Source: Flammeovirgaceae bacterium (GTDB lineage Bacteria; Bacteroidota; Bacteroidia; Cytophagales; Cyclobacteriaceae). Taken from it: a stretch of DNA of 50,415 nt. This document shows, piece by piece, positions 9,151-17,408 of this stretch (positions are counted from its first letter, which is position 1; each line of letters begins with the position of its first letter). A program made the translations under genes and the position numbers. The notes under the pieces are model-generated. The model was not told where the DNA came from and searched no databases. It worked only from the letters and a program-made list of their open reading frames with translations. Where the stretch lies: NCBI GenBank assembly GCA_023251155.1, contig JAHEZH010000022.1, positions 1-50,415 on the forward strand, read 5' to 3'.

Positions 9151-9240
9151 CTAATGACCTACCCCATCTAATCACCTGATTGACATAGTAGCTGAAACTT
9201 CACCGGGTGGTCCTATCACATTCCGAATTCACTCCGTAAT

Positions 9241-9555
9241 TTACGGATGGGCTGTGTCTACGGAAGTATCTAAAATACCTCCGTCTGCCAGCAACAGAAT
9301 TTGCCGTGCAATACTGGTCAACTCATTTTCCAGGCCATTCATGCGGGTCATTGAAGCCCGGAGTGCAGGGATATGCATTTTTTTGATGAACACCCTTTGG
9401 CTTCTCATGCCTGAACTGTACATGGGAATCTGCATAAAATGAAACTCATTGAGGATATCCATGAAGAATCCCTGCAGGGATAAAAGATCAGAAGATTTTG
9501 CAGATACGACGAAGGAAAATTCCTTTTCTTCATTTCTCCAATTGGTGATGATCAT
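9241..9555 (-). CDS. Unrecognised 104-aa protein
   Basis: Not recognised. It is a soluble-looking protein with no signal peptide or membrane helix, mixed charge, and an amphipathic helical second half. The opening (ITNWRNEEKEFSF) is a normal cytosolic N-terminus and codon use looks like the neighbours, so I think it is real. It lies convergent to the AraC gene with 90 bases between; a short palindrome TCCGTAA/TTACGGA (9233-9247) covers its stop codon. No function is proposed. Confidence 0.6.
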   Translation of the reverse strand: MIITNWRNEEKEFSFVVSAKSSDLLSLQGFFMDILNEFHFMQIPMYSSGMRSQRVFIKKMHIPALRASMTRMNGLENELTSIARQILLLADGGILDTSVDTAHP

Positions 9556-9783
9556 ATTCTAAAAAGACATTTATCCCATTTATGGACTGTTGGTAAACAT
9601 CAGGACTCCCTATTATTTTTTTCCAATGCAAACTATCAGTGGACAGATGTCTGTTTAAACACAAAAAAACTGAGGCGCCTTTTTGCGATTGGAAAACTTC
9701 TTTTCATGACAGGATCATTCATTTTCTATTGAGGCCACTTCCATTATCCAGGATGACGCATCCCTTTCTGTTTTGGAATGCCG

Positions 9784-10230
9784 TCAGGGATTAAGAACAA
9801 AATCGGATCGCTTTGGATAGTATTTCATCTGTTTCCAATTCATTGCGAAAATCTTTTCCATCACTTCTACCAGTTCGGAATAGGTGTGTGGTTTATAGAC
9901 ATACATATTGGTTCCCTTCCGGAAGCAAAATTCAATGGTTTCAAAATCCCTCAGACCTGAATATACAATAATTGGCAGGTTGTCAAATTTTTTATTTTGC
10001 CTTATTTCCAAAAGGCAGTCTTTGCCATTTTTCAACGGCATAATCATGTCGAGCAAAAGCACATCAGGGAGTTCCTTATTAAGCATCTTCATCAGGACAT
10101 CCCCGTTTTCAGCTCTGGTTAACAACACCTCAAGAGAAAGATCGCGTATCGCTTCCGCAACTATCTGGAAATCATCGCTATCGTCTTCCGCCATCACTAC
10201 ACGCTTTACTTTTTCCTCCATTGCCGCCAT
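9784..10230 (-). CDS. Single-domain response regulator
   Basis: A 148-aa receiver domain with no output domain. The acidic pocket is EDDSDD at 15-20, the phospho-acceptor is D61 in LLLDMIMP, the switch serine is S91 in VYSG, and the conserved lysine is K113 in VYKP. The DDSDDF start is typical of the Rcp1-like receivers common in Bacteroidota, which shuttle phosphate or bind partner kinases. No histidine kinase is next to it. An alternative start at residue 4 (ATG, MEEKVKR) is equally likely. The upstream DNA (10255-10300) is very A/T-rich. Confidence 0.9.
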   Translation of the reverse strand: MAAMEEKVKRVVMAEDDSDDFQIVAEAIRDLSLEVLLTRAENGDVLMKMLNKELPDVLLLDMIMPLKNGKDCLLEIRQNKKFDNLPIIVYSGLRDFETIEFCFRKGTNMYVYKPHTYSELVEVMEKIFAMNWKQMKYYPKRSDFVLNP

Positions 10231-10527
10231 AGTCCAAAATCAAAAAATCACTGTTTCAAAAAAAATGCTGTATAGTTTTAAAAAATTTTAAATTTAATAT
10301 CGCTATACGCGAGTGCCGGAATCACTATCTCCTTGTATCGAAAGTAAACAGCAGACGGCCTCGCGATGTCCAGTTATTCACGATTTCCTCCTTTATCCGA
10401 TGGTATTCGCTCCGCCTTGAGCAGTACGATTACCTCACCTACCATTTAGTACAACACCATTCTTCTATCAGTATCGCAACCCTCTTTTCTCATTTCATCT
10501 CCATCCAAAATGAAACATGATGATGAG
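10231..10527. other. Intergenic, A/T-rich upstream region of response regulator
   Basis: No gene is seen. The 12-mer TTTAAATTTAAT at 10287-10298 is repeated exactly at 10803-10814 in front of the XRE gene. With such A/T-rich DNA this may be chance, but both copies lie just upstream of a start codon on the same strand. Confidence 0.35.
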
Positions 10528-10797
10528 CTAACGTTCATGCACACGCTTGACTTTATTTTCTTTCTCAGCCAATTGACTAAAAAAATCCATGATACTCATC
10601 TTATGTATTTTCAGAATTTTATACAGGCTGGCCAGAGTAGGATTTGTTTTTCCATTCTCAATTCGCCAGTACTGAATAGACGGCAGCTTAAATGCCATAG
10701 TAAAATCCTTGATGGTTTGGTACCCTTTCATTTTTCGTAATTCTTCCAGCTTATTACCAATAAGCACATACACTTGTTGGAGTGATTTAAGTTTCAT
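10528..10797 (-). CDS. Small XRE-family helix-turn-helix repressor
   Basis: 89 aa, essentially one Cro/CI-type helix-turn-helix. Helices 2 and 3 are marked by QTIKDFTMAF and PSIQYWRIENGK, followed by NPTLASLYKILKIHKMSIMDFF, a pattern of the XRE family. The C-terminus is short, basic and charged. It has no fused sensor or toxin domain and no partner gene beside it that would make a toxin-antitoxin pair. An 18-bp perfect palindrome starts 16 bases upstream of its ATG and is a likely operator for self-control. Confidence 0.87.
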   Translation of the reverse strand: MKLKSLQQVYVLIGNKLEELRKMKGYQTIKDFTMAFKLPSIQYWRIENGKTNPTLASLYKILKIHKMSIMDFFSQLAEKENKVKRVHER

Positions 10798-10812
10798 AAA
10801 GCTTTAAATTTA

Positions 10813-10830
10813 ATTATCATATATGATAAT
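10813..10830. promoter_or_regulatory. 18-bp perfect palindrome, likely XRE operator
   Basis: ATTATCATATATGATAAT reads the same on both strands, with no mismatch and no central gap. It lies 16 bases upstream of the XRE start codon, where a dimeric helix-turn-helix protein would block its own transcription. The size fits two 9-bp half sites. No second copy was noticed elsewhere in the window. Confidence 0.6.
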
Positions 10831-11247
10831 CGCATACTATTTTAATGATATGATGGGATGAAAAATCCTATTCCATGAGCATTGCTGTGTATAAAAATCC
10901 ACACACAGAAATAAATCCTCCTTCCTAACTATGATAAGTGGGGCCGGTGCCCTTCTAACAGGTCTTATCGGAAGATTATCGTCCTACATAGGCAACCGTT
11001 GTGCTATGGAGGATGCGGAATGATCCGGCTTGATCGTGCGATTGATCTTACGTTGTAGCCGACACTATTTAACTCATGTATTTTTTAATGATACATCTTT
11101 ACCTCCATCGGAATTTAAAAACGGTTGCCCGCTGTGGGGAAATGACAGGATTATTAAAATAGCATCGTCACACTAATGCGTTTCGTCTTCGCATTGAATG
11201 GAGTAGATGACCTAACTTATCTTTTTTCTGATTTAAAACACTACCCA
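10831..11247. other. Intergenic region at the end of the long minus-strand block
   Basis: These 417 bases hold no convincing gene. A weak hairpin AATGCG (11175-11180) / CGCATT (11190-11195) lies 53 bases beyond the UxuA stop, with an A/T-rich stretch after it on the minus strand. It may help end the last transcript of the xylan block, but it is not a strong terminator. Confidence 0.35.
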
Positions 11248-12429
11248 TCAGGTGATGAGTGAGCGGGCGATACCCAGTTCCAGTCCGCGCAATTCCGCCA
11301 GACCTCGTAACCTTCCGATGGCTGAATACCCCGGGTATGTGTTCTTCTTCAAGTCATCCAGCATCTGGTGGCCATGGTCCGGCCGCATAGGGATGGCCAC
11401 TCCTCTGCGCTCCATTAACAGCACAATTTCCTTTACCACTTCATACATGTCGGTATCTCCATCCAGGTGATCTGCTTCGTAAAAGTTTCCTTCGGCATCC
11501 CGCCGGGTATTACGCAGGTGAAGAAAATGAATGTGTTCTCCGAGTCGCTGAATCATTCCGGCCAGATCATTATCGGACCGTACTCCATATGAACCGGTAC
11601 AGAAACAAAGACCATTCGAAGAAGAAGGCGCTGCCTCCACTAATTGAAGTGCATCTTCTTCCGTGCTCACTATTCGTGGCAGTCCGAGAATAGAATAAGG
11701 AGGATCGTCAGGATGAATGGCCATTTGTATGCCCACCTCTTCGGCCACAGGAATAATCTGCTGAAGAAAATAGTACAGGTGCTGTTTCAATTTCTCCCGG
11801 TCAATTCCTTCATACTGTTTTAAGGCTTTCAGGATTTGTTCCTCGGTGAAACGTTCTTCACTTCCCGGTAATCCCAGTAGTGTATTACGATAGAGGGTTT
11901 CCTTTTCGTGCTCATTCATTCCATTGAATCGCTGCTTTGCCTTAGCTATTTCCTGATCGGTATAATCCTTTTCAGCACCTGGCCTTTTTAACAGGAATAA
12001 ATCAAAGGCGATGAAAGCCGCCTTTTCAAAATAGAGCGCTTTACTTCCATCCGGCATTTCGTAAGCAATGTCGGTACGCATCCAATCCACTATCGGCATG
12101 AAGTTGTACGTCACTACTTCCAGCCCGCACTGTGCCACATGGCGGAGACTTTGTTTATAGTTTTCAATGAACTGTCTATAATTACCGCTTTGCTTTTTGA
12201 TGTCCTCATGCACCGGCAGACTTTCAATTACCGTCCACGTAAGTCCGGCCGCTTCGATCAATGCTTTGCGTTTGTTAATTTCCTCTACGGTCCATACTTC
12301 ACCTACGGCAATATGGTGCAATGCACTGACTACACCTGTACATCCGGCCTGGCGGATATCCGCTAAACTTACCGGGTCTTGAGGACCATACCAGCGCATG
12401 GTCTGCTGCATGAGTACGAATGAATTCAT
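11248..12429 (-). CDS. uxuA: D-mannonate dehydratase
   Basis: Converts D-mannonate to 2-keto-3-deoxy-D-gluconate in the glucuronate (hexuronate) pathway (EC 4.2.1.8). The 393-aa length and the family landmarks fit: the N-terminal MRWYGP, the [13 protein letters not shown] stretch near 104-116, the [16 protein letters not shown] segment, FCTGSYG with the metal-ligand cysteine, HLRNTRRD and MRPDHGHQ. It is cytosolic and needs a divalent metal in known members. It is the last gene of the minus-strand block, 24 bases after the SASA esterase gene. Its presence fits use of glucuronate released by the GH67 enzyme, but the upstream isomerase UxaC is not in the window. Confidence 0.95.
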   Translation of the reverse strand: MNSFVLMQQTMRWYGPQDPVSLADIRQAGCTGVVSALHHIAVGEVWTVEEINKRKALIEAAGLTWTVIESLPVHEDIKKQSGNYRQFIENYKQSLRHVAQCGLEVVTYNFMPIVDWMRTDIAYEMPDGSKALYFEKAAFIAFDLFLLKRPGAEKDYTDQEIAKAKQRFNGMNEHEKETLYRNTLLGLPGSEERFTEEQILKALKQYEGIDREKLKQHLYYFLQQIIPVAEEVGIQMAIHPDDPPYSILGLPRIVSTEEDALQLVEAAPSSSNGLCFCTGSYGVRSDNDLAGMIQRLGEHIHFLHLRNTRRDAEGNFYEADHLDGDTDMYEVVKEIVLLMERRGVAIPMRPDHGHQMLDDLKKNTYPGYSAIGRLRGLAELRGLELGIARSLIT

Positions 12430-12453
12430 GTTTTGAAATTAGAGTGGTGTAAT

Positions 12454-14406
12454 TTAGTGATCGGTACGAAAAGGCGAAGCAGGAAGTCCTTCCTGATTAT
12501 AAAAATTAACATCTTGCGGATTGTCGGCCCACGCATAGCGTACATACTGTGGCGAAGTGACCTGATCACTCTGCACGATGATGGTTTCATTTTCAATGGT
12601 TGCTTTTGCCCATACAAATTTCTTATCGGCCCCGGCAATAGCAAAATGACGAAGCGGTTCTCCATCAGAAGAAATAATTCCTCCACCCACATTAGAAAAT
12701 TGAATACGGATTTTATCGCCTTCCACTTGATACGATTGATAGACAGGACCCGAATACACAATTGAATGCTCTTTATATGCCACTTGCTGTGCTGCTAAAG
12801 CCAGTCGTTCACCTACCGGTTGTTTACTATCAGGATGAATGTCATTCCATTCTCCCAGGTCAATCGTTACTGCCATCGCGGTATGCGGTACGCTGAGTGT
12901 TTTCAATTGGGCTTCGCGTAACAAGGCCCACGAGCTTTCTTCCGGTGAATAACTGACCTCCATAAAATTGGGAAGCTGAGCATACACGAAAGGAAGCTCG
13001 TTTTGTTTCCATTGCGTTCTCCAATCCACAATCAGCGCAGGCAAAAGGCGGTTGTATTCGGTCGCTTTTCCTGCATTACTTTCACCCTGATACCAGACAA
13101 TACCTTTGATGGGATAATTTGTCAGCGGAGCGATCATTGCATTAAATAATGCGGAGGGCTGATTCTGGGCATTAATGCTTACCACCGGTGCGCGCTGAGG
13201 GTACACCTCTCCCACTTTGTATTGCCATTCTCCTTTCAGATCAATGATGTGCTCTCCTGCCGAAAGATAATAAGGTTTATCCGGAACAAACCCTCCTTTG
13301 CCAGCGGTGTTGATCACACGTACCACAATGGTATTTTTTCCGGCCTTTATCAATCCACCCGGAACGACATACCTGCGCTGTGGATACTGATAGGTGGTGT
13401 TACCTACCTTTACCCCATTGATATACACCTCATCGGCATCCACGATTCTTCCCAGGGCAAGTTTTGCAGGTGCTCCAGCCATCGAAGAGGGAACGTCAAT
13501 CTCTCTCCTATACCACACTACTCCGTCCAGGTTTCTAATCCCCTGATCTTCCCAATAGCCTGGAAGGTTGATCGTGTGCCAGTGTGTGGGAAGATAAGAA
13601 GGATCAAACCAGGTCTTTGCTTCGGTCAGGCCTTTATCTTCTGTTTTCCTGTTGCTCCACAATTGATTGGCAACAAATGCTGCACGATTGATCCGATTTA
13701 CCAACGCGGTGTCTTTATTCTTTTGAAGGGTTGCTATCAGGCCGGGAAAAGCCTGAAGTCCCGCTTCACTAGTCCATGCTTCAATGGGCGTGCCTCCTAC
13801 ACTGGCGTTGATAATACCGATGGGCACATGGTATTGATTATAGAGTTTTAAAGCAAAGAAATAAGCAACCACTGAAAACTTTTTGATATCGGCTGCAGTA
13901 GCCGCAATCCATTTTCCTCCAGTACCATCATCAGCCGGTCCATTTAAATTTGTTGCTGTGGGCAGGGTGTAATTCCTGATCCACGGAGTATTCGCCTGCA
14001 GGATTTCCGTTGCATATCTTTCCTGATGCACCTGTAGGGTGTGCACCATATTGGATTGTCCTGCGCAAAGCCAGACGTCTCCGGCTAAAATATGGTTCAG
14101 TGTGATTTTATTACTGGCTGATACCTCCATGGTATACGGTCCACCTGCTTTCACCGGTTGAATGATCACCTGCCATTTACCATCGGGTGGTGTAACGGTG
14201 CTGTATTTTTCTCCATTGAACCGAATGCTCACTTTTTCAGCTGGTGTTGCCCAACCCCAGACTTTGAGTCGGGTATCCCGTTGCACGACCATGCTATCCC
14301 TTACCAATCGGGGAAGCCGCACTTGGGCCGACAGTTCCGTGAGCGTGCCGATACCGAGAACGAATACTAGAAGAATAAAAAAATAGTTTCTGATCATAAC
14401 ACCCAT
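12454..14406 (-). CDS. Secreted SASA-family carbohydrate acetylesterase
   Basis: Annotated by family as sialate O-acetylesterase; in a xylan locus it more probably removes acetyl groups from xylan chains or side sugars. It has 650 aa and a signal peptide (about 1-27, ending LSAQ). An SGNH-type hydrolase is split by an inserted galactose-binding-like jelly roll (about 265-395). Catalytic landmarks are the nucleophile in AGQSN (S118), the block GIVWYQGESN (435-444) and the acid/base pair DIH (D522, H524). An alternative start is residue 4. The next gene (uxuA) follows 24 bases on. Nothing suggests sialic acid use here, since no sialidase or Nan genes are seen. Confidence 0.88.
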   Translation of the reverse strand: MGVMIRNYFFILLVFVLGIGTLTELSAQVRLPRLVRDSMVVQRDTRLKVWGWATPAEKVSIRFNGEKYSTVTPPDGKWQVIIQPVKAGGPYTMEVSASNKITLNHILAGDVWLCAGQSNMVHTLQVHQERYATEILQANTPWIRNYTLPTATNLNGPADDGTGGKWIAATAADIKKFSVVAYFFALKLYNQYHVPIGIINASVGGTPIEAWTSEAGLQAFPGLIATLQKNKDTALVNRINRAAFVANQLWSNRKTEDKGLTEAKTWFDPSYLPTHWHTINLPGYWEDQGIRNLDGVVWYRREIDVPSSMAGAPAKLALGRIVDADEVYINGVKVGNTTYQYPQRRYVVPGGLIKAGKNTIVVRVINTAGKGGFVPDKPYYLSAGEHIIDLKGEWQYKVGEVYPQRAPVVSINAQNQPSALFNAMIAPLTNYPIKGIVWYQGESNAGKATEYNRLLPALIVDWRTQWKQNELPFVYAQLPNFMEVSYSPEESSWALLREAQLKTLSVPHTAMAVTIDLGEWNDIHPDSKQPVGERLALAAQQVAYKEHSIVYSGPVYQSYQVEGDKIRIQFSNVGGGIISSDGEPLRHFAIAGADKKFVWAKATIENETIIVQSDQVTSPQYVRYAWADNPQDVNFYNQEGLPASPFRTDH

Positions 14407-14442
14407 GCCGAGAATCGTTTTTCTTTTTGAATTACAGACACA

Positions 14443-16494
14443 TTAAAATCGCACCACTTCCTGGTACACTTTTTTAGGTTTCAGCTGCTGATCGAAGAGC
14501 AAGGGATAATCTTTGCGGCGGGGCACCGGAAAATTGTCCAGCCAGCTGCTTCGGTCACTGATGTTCCAGAATGTAATACCGGTGATGTGCTGTTTGTATT
14601 TTCGAAATAACTCGAAACACATCTTATACTCATCCAGTTGCTGTTGCTCTCTCTCAGGGGTAAAGTCGGTGTTGAAATCCTGCGCTGTCTTCGTACGTGC
14701 ATTGTGTTCCTTCTTGTACACGGAGATGTCCAGCTCGGTAATCTGTATGGCAAGGCCGGAGGAGACGAAGTCTGCAAGTGTATTTTCCAACTGTTCGCGC
14801 GAGGGTTCGTTCAGGGCCCAGTGTCCTTGCAGCCCCACGCCATGTATGGGCACTCCTGCTTCCTTCAGCCGGGTCACCATCTGAAGAATCTTCTTTCGTT
14901 TCACCGGATCAATTTCATTGTAATCATTATAAAAGAGAAGTGCATCAGGATCCGCTTCGTGCGCATATTGAAATGCACGGAGGATAAATTCGTCCCCCGC
15001 TATCTTATACCAGGGAGAGGCACGGTATACTTCTCCTGGCTTATCCGAGATCGCTTCATTGACCACATCCCAGGCATATACTTTACCTTTATATCGGGAC
15101 ACCACGGTGGTGATGTGATCTTTTAATCGTTGCAATAAAACGGCTTTTGAAACCGTGTCTCCTTTCGCATCGGTAAACATCCATTGGGGTGTCTGATTGT
15201 GCCAGCAGAGGGTGTGACCCCGTACTTTCATTTGATTGGCCTGAGCAAATGCAACAATCGAATCGGCATCCTTCCAGTAGTATTCATTTTCTTTCGGATG
15301 TATCGGCCCCATTTTCATCGCATTCTCGGGAGTGAGGCTATTGAATTCGCGTTTGATTAAAGAAGCTTCATCGGTTTTAAGAGACCGTGGCGATACGGCT
15401 ACCCCTATCGGAAAGTAGTTGGCGTAATTCGTTTTGAGTCCCTTGTCAACAGCGGTTGTTTGATAAGCCGATACCGTCTCTATCGTGCCATCTGTATTGT
15501 ACTTCAGTTCGGTCATCTTCACATTTCTTAAATGGGTCTTGCCGGAGAGCTGAACGTCATGATAGAACAGGTACCACTTGCCTTTTATTTCGATGATCGA
15601 ATGATGATTGGTCCAGCCCTGTACCGGTTTTAGCACAACGCCCTTATCGGTGAAGGGCCCATAGGGCGAAGTACCGATGGCATAACGGATGGTGTGCGTA
15701 TCGCCTGTGGAATAGGAAAAATAGTATTTCCCCTGGTATTTGTGCATCCACGATCCTTCGAAAAAACGTTGCTCATTTTGCGCTTCCGTGAACGGATTAC
15801 CGCGTTCATCCAGCAGTTGTATTTCTTTCACCGGCTCGGCAAAGTGTTTCATGTCCTTTGACAGTTTAACGACACGCGGAAGAATGGCGGGTTCTGCCGC
15901 TTTGCGCAAGGCACCTTTTGCATCGTACTGATTTTTGTTCCACCGCTGTAACTGCCCACCCCATATACCACCGAAATACATATAGTAAGATCCATCGTCA
16001 TCTTTAAAAACAGCGGGATCAATACTATAGCTGCCTGCGATGGGCTTTTTCTCGGCACGAAACGGCCCCTCGGGTTTCTGGCTGGTGGCCACACCTATAC
16101 GAAAGATACCCTGCTTGTCCTTTGCCGGAAAATAGAGATAATAGGTATCGTTGGCATAGGCGGCATCGGGTGCCCACATCTGTCTTCCGGCCCACGCCAC
16201 ATTTTTAATGTCCAGTACCACGCCATGATCAGTCACCTTTCCTGCCGGAGAGTCCATAGAGAGCACATGATAATCCTTCATATCAAAATGTCCTCCTTCA
16301 TCATCCTGGGCAGTATGGCTTTCGATATCGTGCGAGGGATAAATGTAAATTCGTCCATCAAACAGGTGAGCGGAAGGATCTGCAGTGTAGATATGCGTTA
16401 CCAGCGGCTGATCTTTTGAAGCCTGTGCAAAACCTGCCAGCGAAATCAGCAGGAAGACCAACAGTGAGAATGGGTTCTTTAAAACAGTATTCAT
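14443..16494 (-). CDS. Secreted bifunctional GH43-GH10 xylan hydrolase
   Basis: A 683-aa fusion of two glycosidases. After a signal peptide (1-25, ending GFAQ), a GH43 five-bladed propeller (about 30-345) shows all three acids: D39 in TADPSAH, D159 in YSIDPA and E246 in FFEGSW. A GH10 barrel follows (about 352-682) with acid/base E480 in WDVVNEA and nucleophile E587 in ITELDIS, plus the GH10 marks GHTLCWHNQ and LLFYNDYN. GH10 cuts the xylan backbone, and GH43 removes xylose or arabinose. Both active sites look intact. The linker is only a few residues, so the two domains should be packed together. It is co-directional with its neighbours, 36 bases before the SASA gene. Confidence 0.94.
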   Translation of the reverse strand: MNTVLKNPFSLLVFLLISLAGFAQASKDQPLVTHIYTADPSAHLFDGRIYIYPSHDIESHTAQDDEGGHFDMKDYHVLSMDSPAGKVTDHGVVLDIKNVAWAGRQMWAPDAAYANDTYYLYFPAKDKQGIFRIGVATSQKPEGPFRAEKKPIAGSYSIDPAVFKDDDGSYYMYFGGIWGGQLQRWNKNQYDAKGALRKAAEPAILPRVVKLSKDMKHFAEPVKEIQLLDERGNPFTEAQNEQRFFEGSWMHKYQGKYYFSYSTGDTHTIRYAIGTSPYGPFTDKGVVLKPVQGWTNHHSIIEIKGKWYLFYHDVQLSGKTHLRNVKMTELKYNTDGTIETVSAYQTTAVDKGLKTNYANYFPIGVAVSPRSLKTDEASLIKREFNSLTPENAMKMGPIHPKENEYYWKDADSIVAFAQANQMKVRGHTLCWHNQTPQWMFTDAKGDTVSKAVLLQRLKDHITTVVSRYKGKVYAWDVVNEAISDKPGEVYRASPWYKIAGDEFILRAFQYAHEADPDALLFYNDYNEIDPVKRKKILQMVTRLKEAGVPIHGVGLQGHWALNEPSREQLENTLADFVSSGLAIQITELDISVYKKEHNARTKTAQDFNTDFTPEREQQQLDEYKMCFELFRKYKQHITGITFWNISDRSSWLDNFPVPRRKDYPLLFDQQLKPKKVYQEVVRF

Positions 16495-16526
16495 TACCGG
16501 TTTATGTTTATCGTGACTGTGCTTTT

Positions 16527-17267
16527 CTAAAATCCAATGGAATTACCTCCGTCTACGGGAAGAATCACGCCCGTCATGAAAGCCGCTTCTTCCGTGGTGA
16601 GAAAGTAGGCGGCATTGGCCACATCTTCCGGCTTACCCAATTTACCCATGGGTGTGCGTGAGAGTACTTTTTGTTTGCGCTCCGGGTCATTGTCTAACGC
16701 GGCCGAAGACATGGGGGTAGCAATGAAGCCTGGCGCTATGCAATTCACACGGATACCGGATGGCGACAGGTCTACGGCCATGGCGCGGGTCATTCCTTCA
16801 ATGCCTGCTTTTGAAGCACTGTAGGCAATGACTTTTGGAATACCATAATGGGCCGTCATGGAGCTGATGTTAATAATACTTCCTGCACCCTGGACAATCA
16901 TTCTTTTCGCTACTTCTCTGGTGAGTGAAAAAACACTGGTCAGGTTGGTGAGAATGATTCGTTGAAATTCTTCATCGGTCACTTCTGTCAATGGCTTCTT
17001 CAGATTGATACCTGCGTTATTGACCAGTATGTCTATTTGCCCTTGTTCGTGATGTACCTGATCAACAAGGTCAGGAAGGGTAGACAATAAACTTACATCT
17101 CCTGCAAGAGCCGTACAGTTACTGCCCAGCAGGGCTGCCACGTCTTGCAGTTTTTCCTTGTTCCTGCCAATGATGTAGGTGCGTATATTTTGTTGAGTGA
17201 ACTTCCTGGCCGTAGCAAGGCCTAACCCGGAAGAGCCTCCGGTTATGATTGCAACTTTTTGTTTCAT
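16527..17267 (-). CDS. Short-chain dehydrogenase, likely sugar-acid or sugar oxidoreductase
   Basis: Classical SDR of 246 aa from the ATG at 17265-17267 (MKQKVAI). A longer frame reaching 17363 adds 32 residues that are not SDR-like. It has the cofactor motif TGGSSGLG (9-16), NNAG, and the catalytic S136, Y149 and K153. Overall it looks like FabG or gluconate 5-dehydrogenase. In this setting two roles fit: fructuronate to mannonate reduction, feeding UxuA two genes downstream, or oxidation of a pentose as the first step of the non-phosphorylative route. Fatty-acid synthesis is unlikely given the neighbours. The start choice rests on family alignment. Confidence 0.88.
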   Translation of the reverse strand: MKQKVAIITGGSSGLGLATARKFTQQNIRTYIIGRNKEKLQDVAALLGSNCTALAGDVSLLSTLPDLVDQVHHEQGQIDILVNNAGINLKKPLTEVTDEEFQRIILTNLTSVFSLTREVAKRMIVQGAGSIINISSMTAHYGIPKVIAYSASKAGIEGMTRAMAVDLSPSGIRVNCIAPGFIATPMSSAALDNDPERKQKVLSRTPMGKLGKPEDVANAAYFLTTEEAAFMTGVILPVDGGNSIGF

Positions 17268-17408
17268 TTTCGATGGTCTTTTAAAATCATGGAGTAGTCG
17301 TCTTTTGGATAGGGCATGTTCGCTGCCTGTGCTGAATAGCTGCAGCGTGTGAGCAGGTGTCACTCTGTACAGTACTCATGTATCTGATCGTATCGTCTTC
17401 CCTTGTTA

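Noticed and set aside
9233-9247. TCCGTAA/TTACGGA palindrome between convergent genes
   Set aside because: Only one base between the arms, so no hairpin can form; it overlaps a stop codon and may be chance.
9655-9690. A-rich/T-rich stretch with AGGCGCCT that looks like a terminator
   Set aside because: The palindrome has no room for a loop and the A and T runs pair only partly, so it is not a convincing hairpin.
10528-10797. XRE protein as antitoxin of a toxin-antitoxin pair
   Set aside because: No toxin-like small gene lies next to it on either side within the same strand.
12426-12761. 111-codon minus-strand frame overlapping the end of the SASA gene
   Set aside because: It is the same DNA in another frame of the esterase end; no motif and it spans the gap to uxuA only by chance.
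13222-13851. 209-codon plus-strand frame inside the SASA esterase
   Set aside because: Antisense shadow; the esterase frame is complete and motif-rich.
12454-14406. Sialic acid catabolism
   Set aside because: Only the family name suggests it; no sialidase, lyase or Nan genes are present and the setting is xylan.
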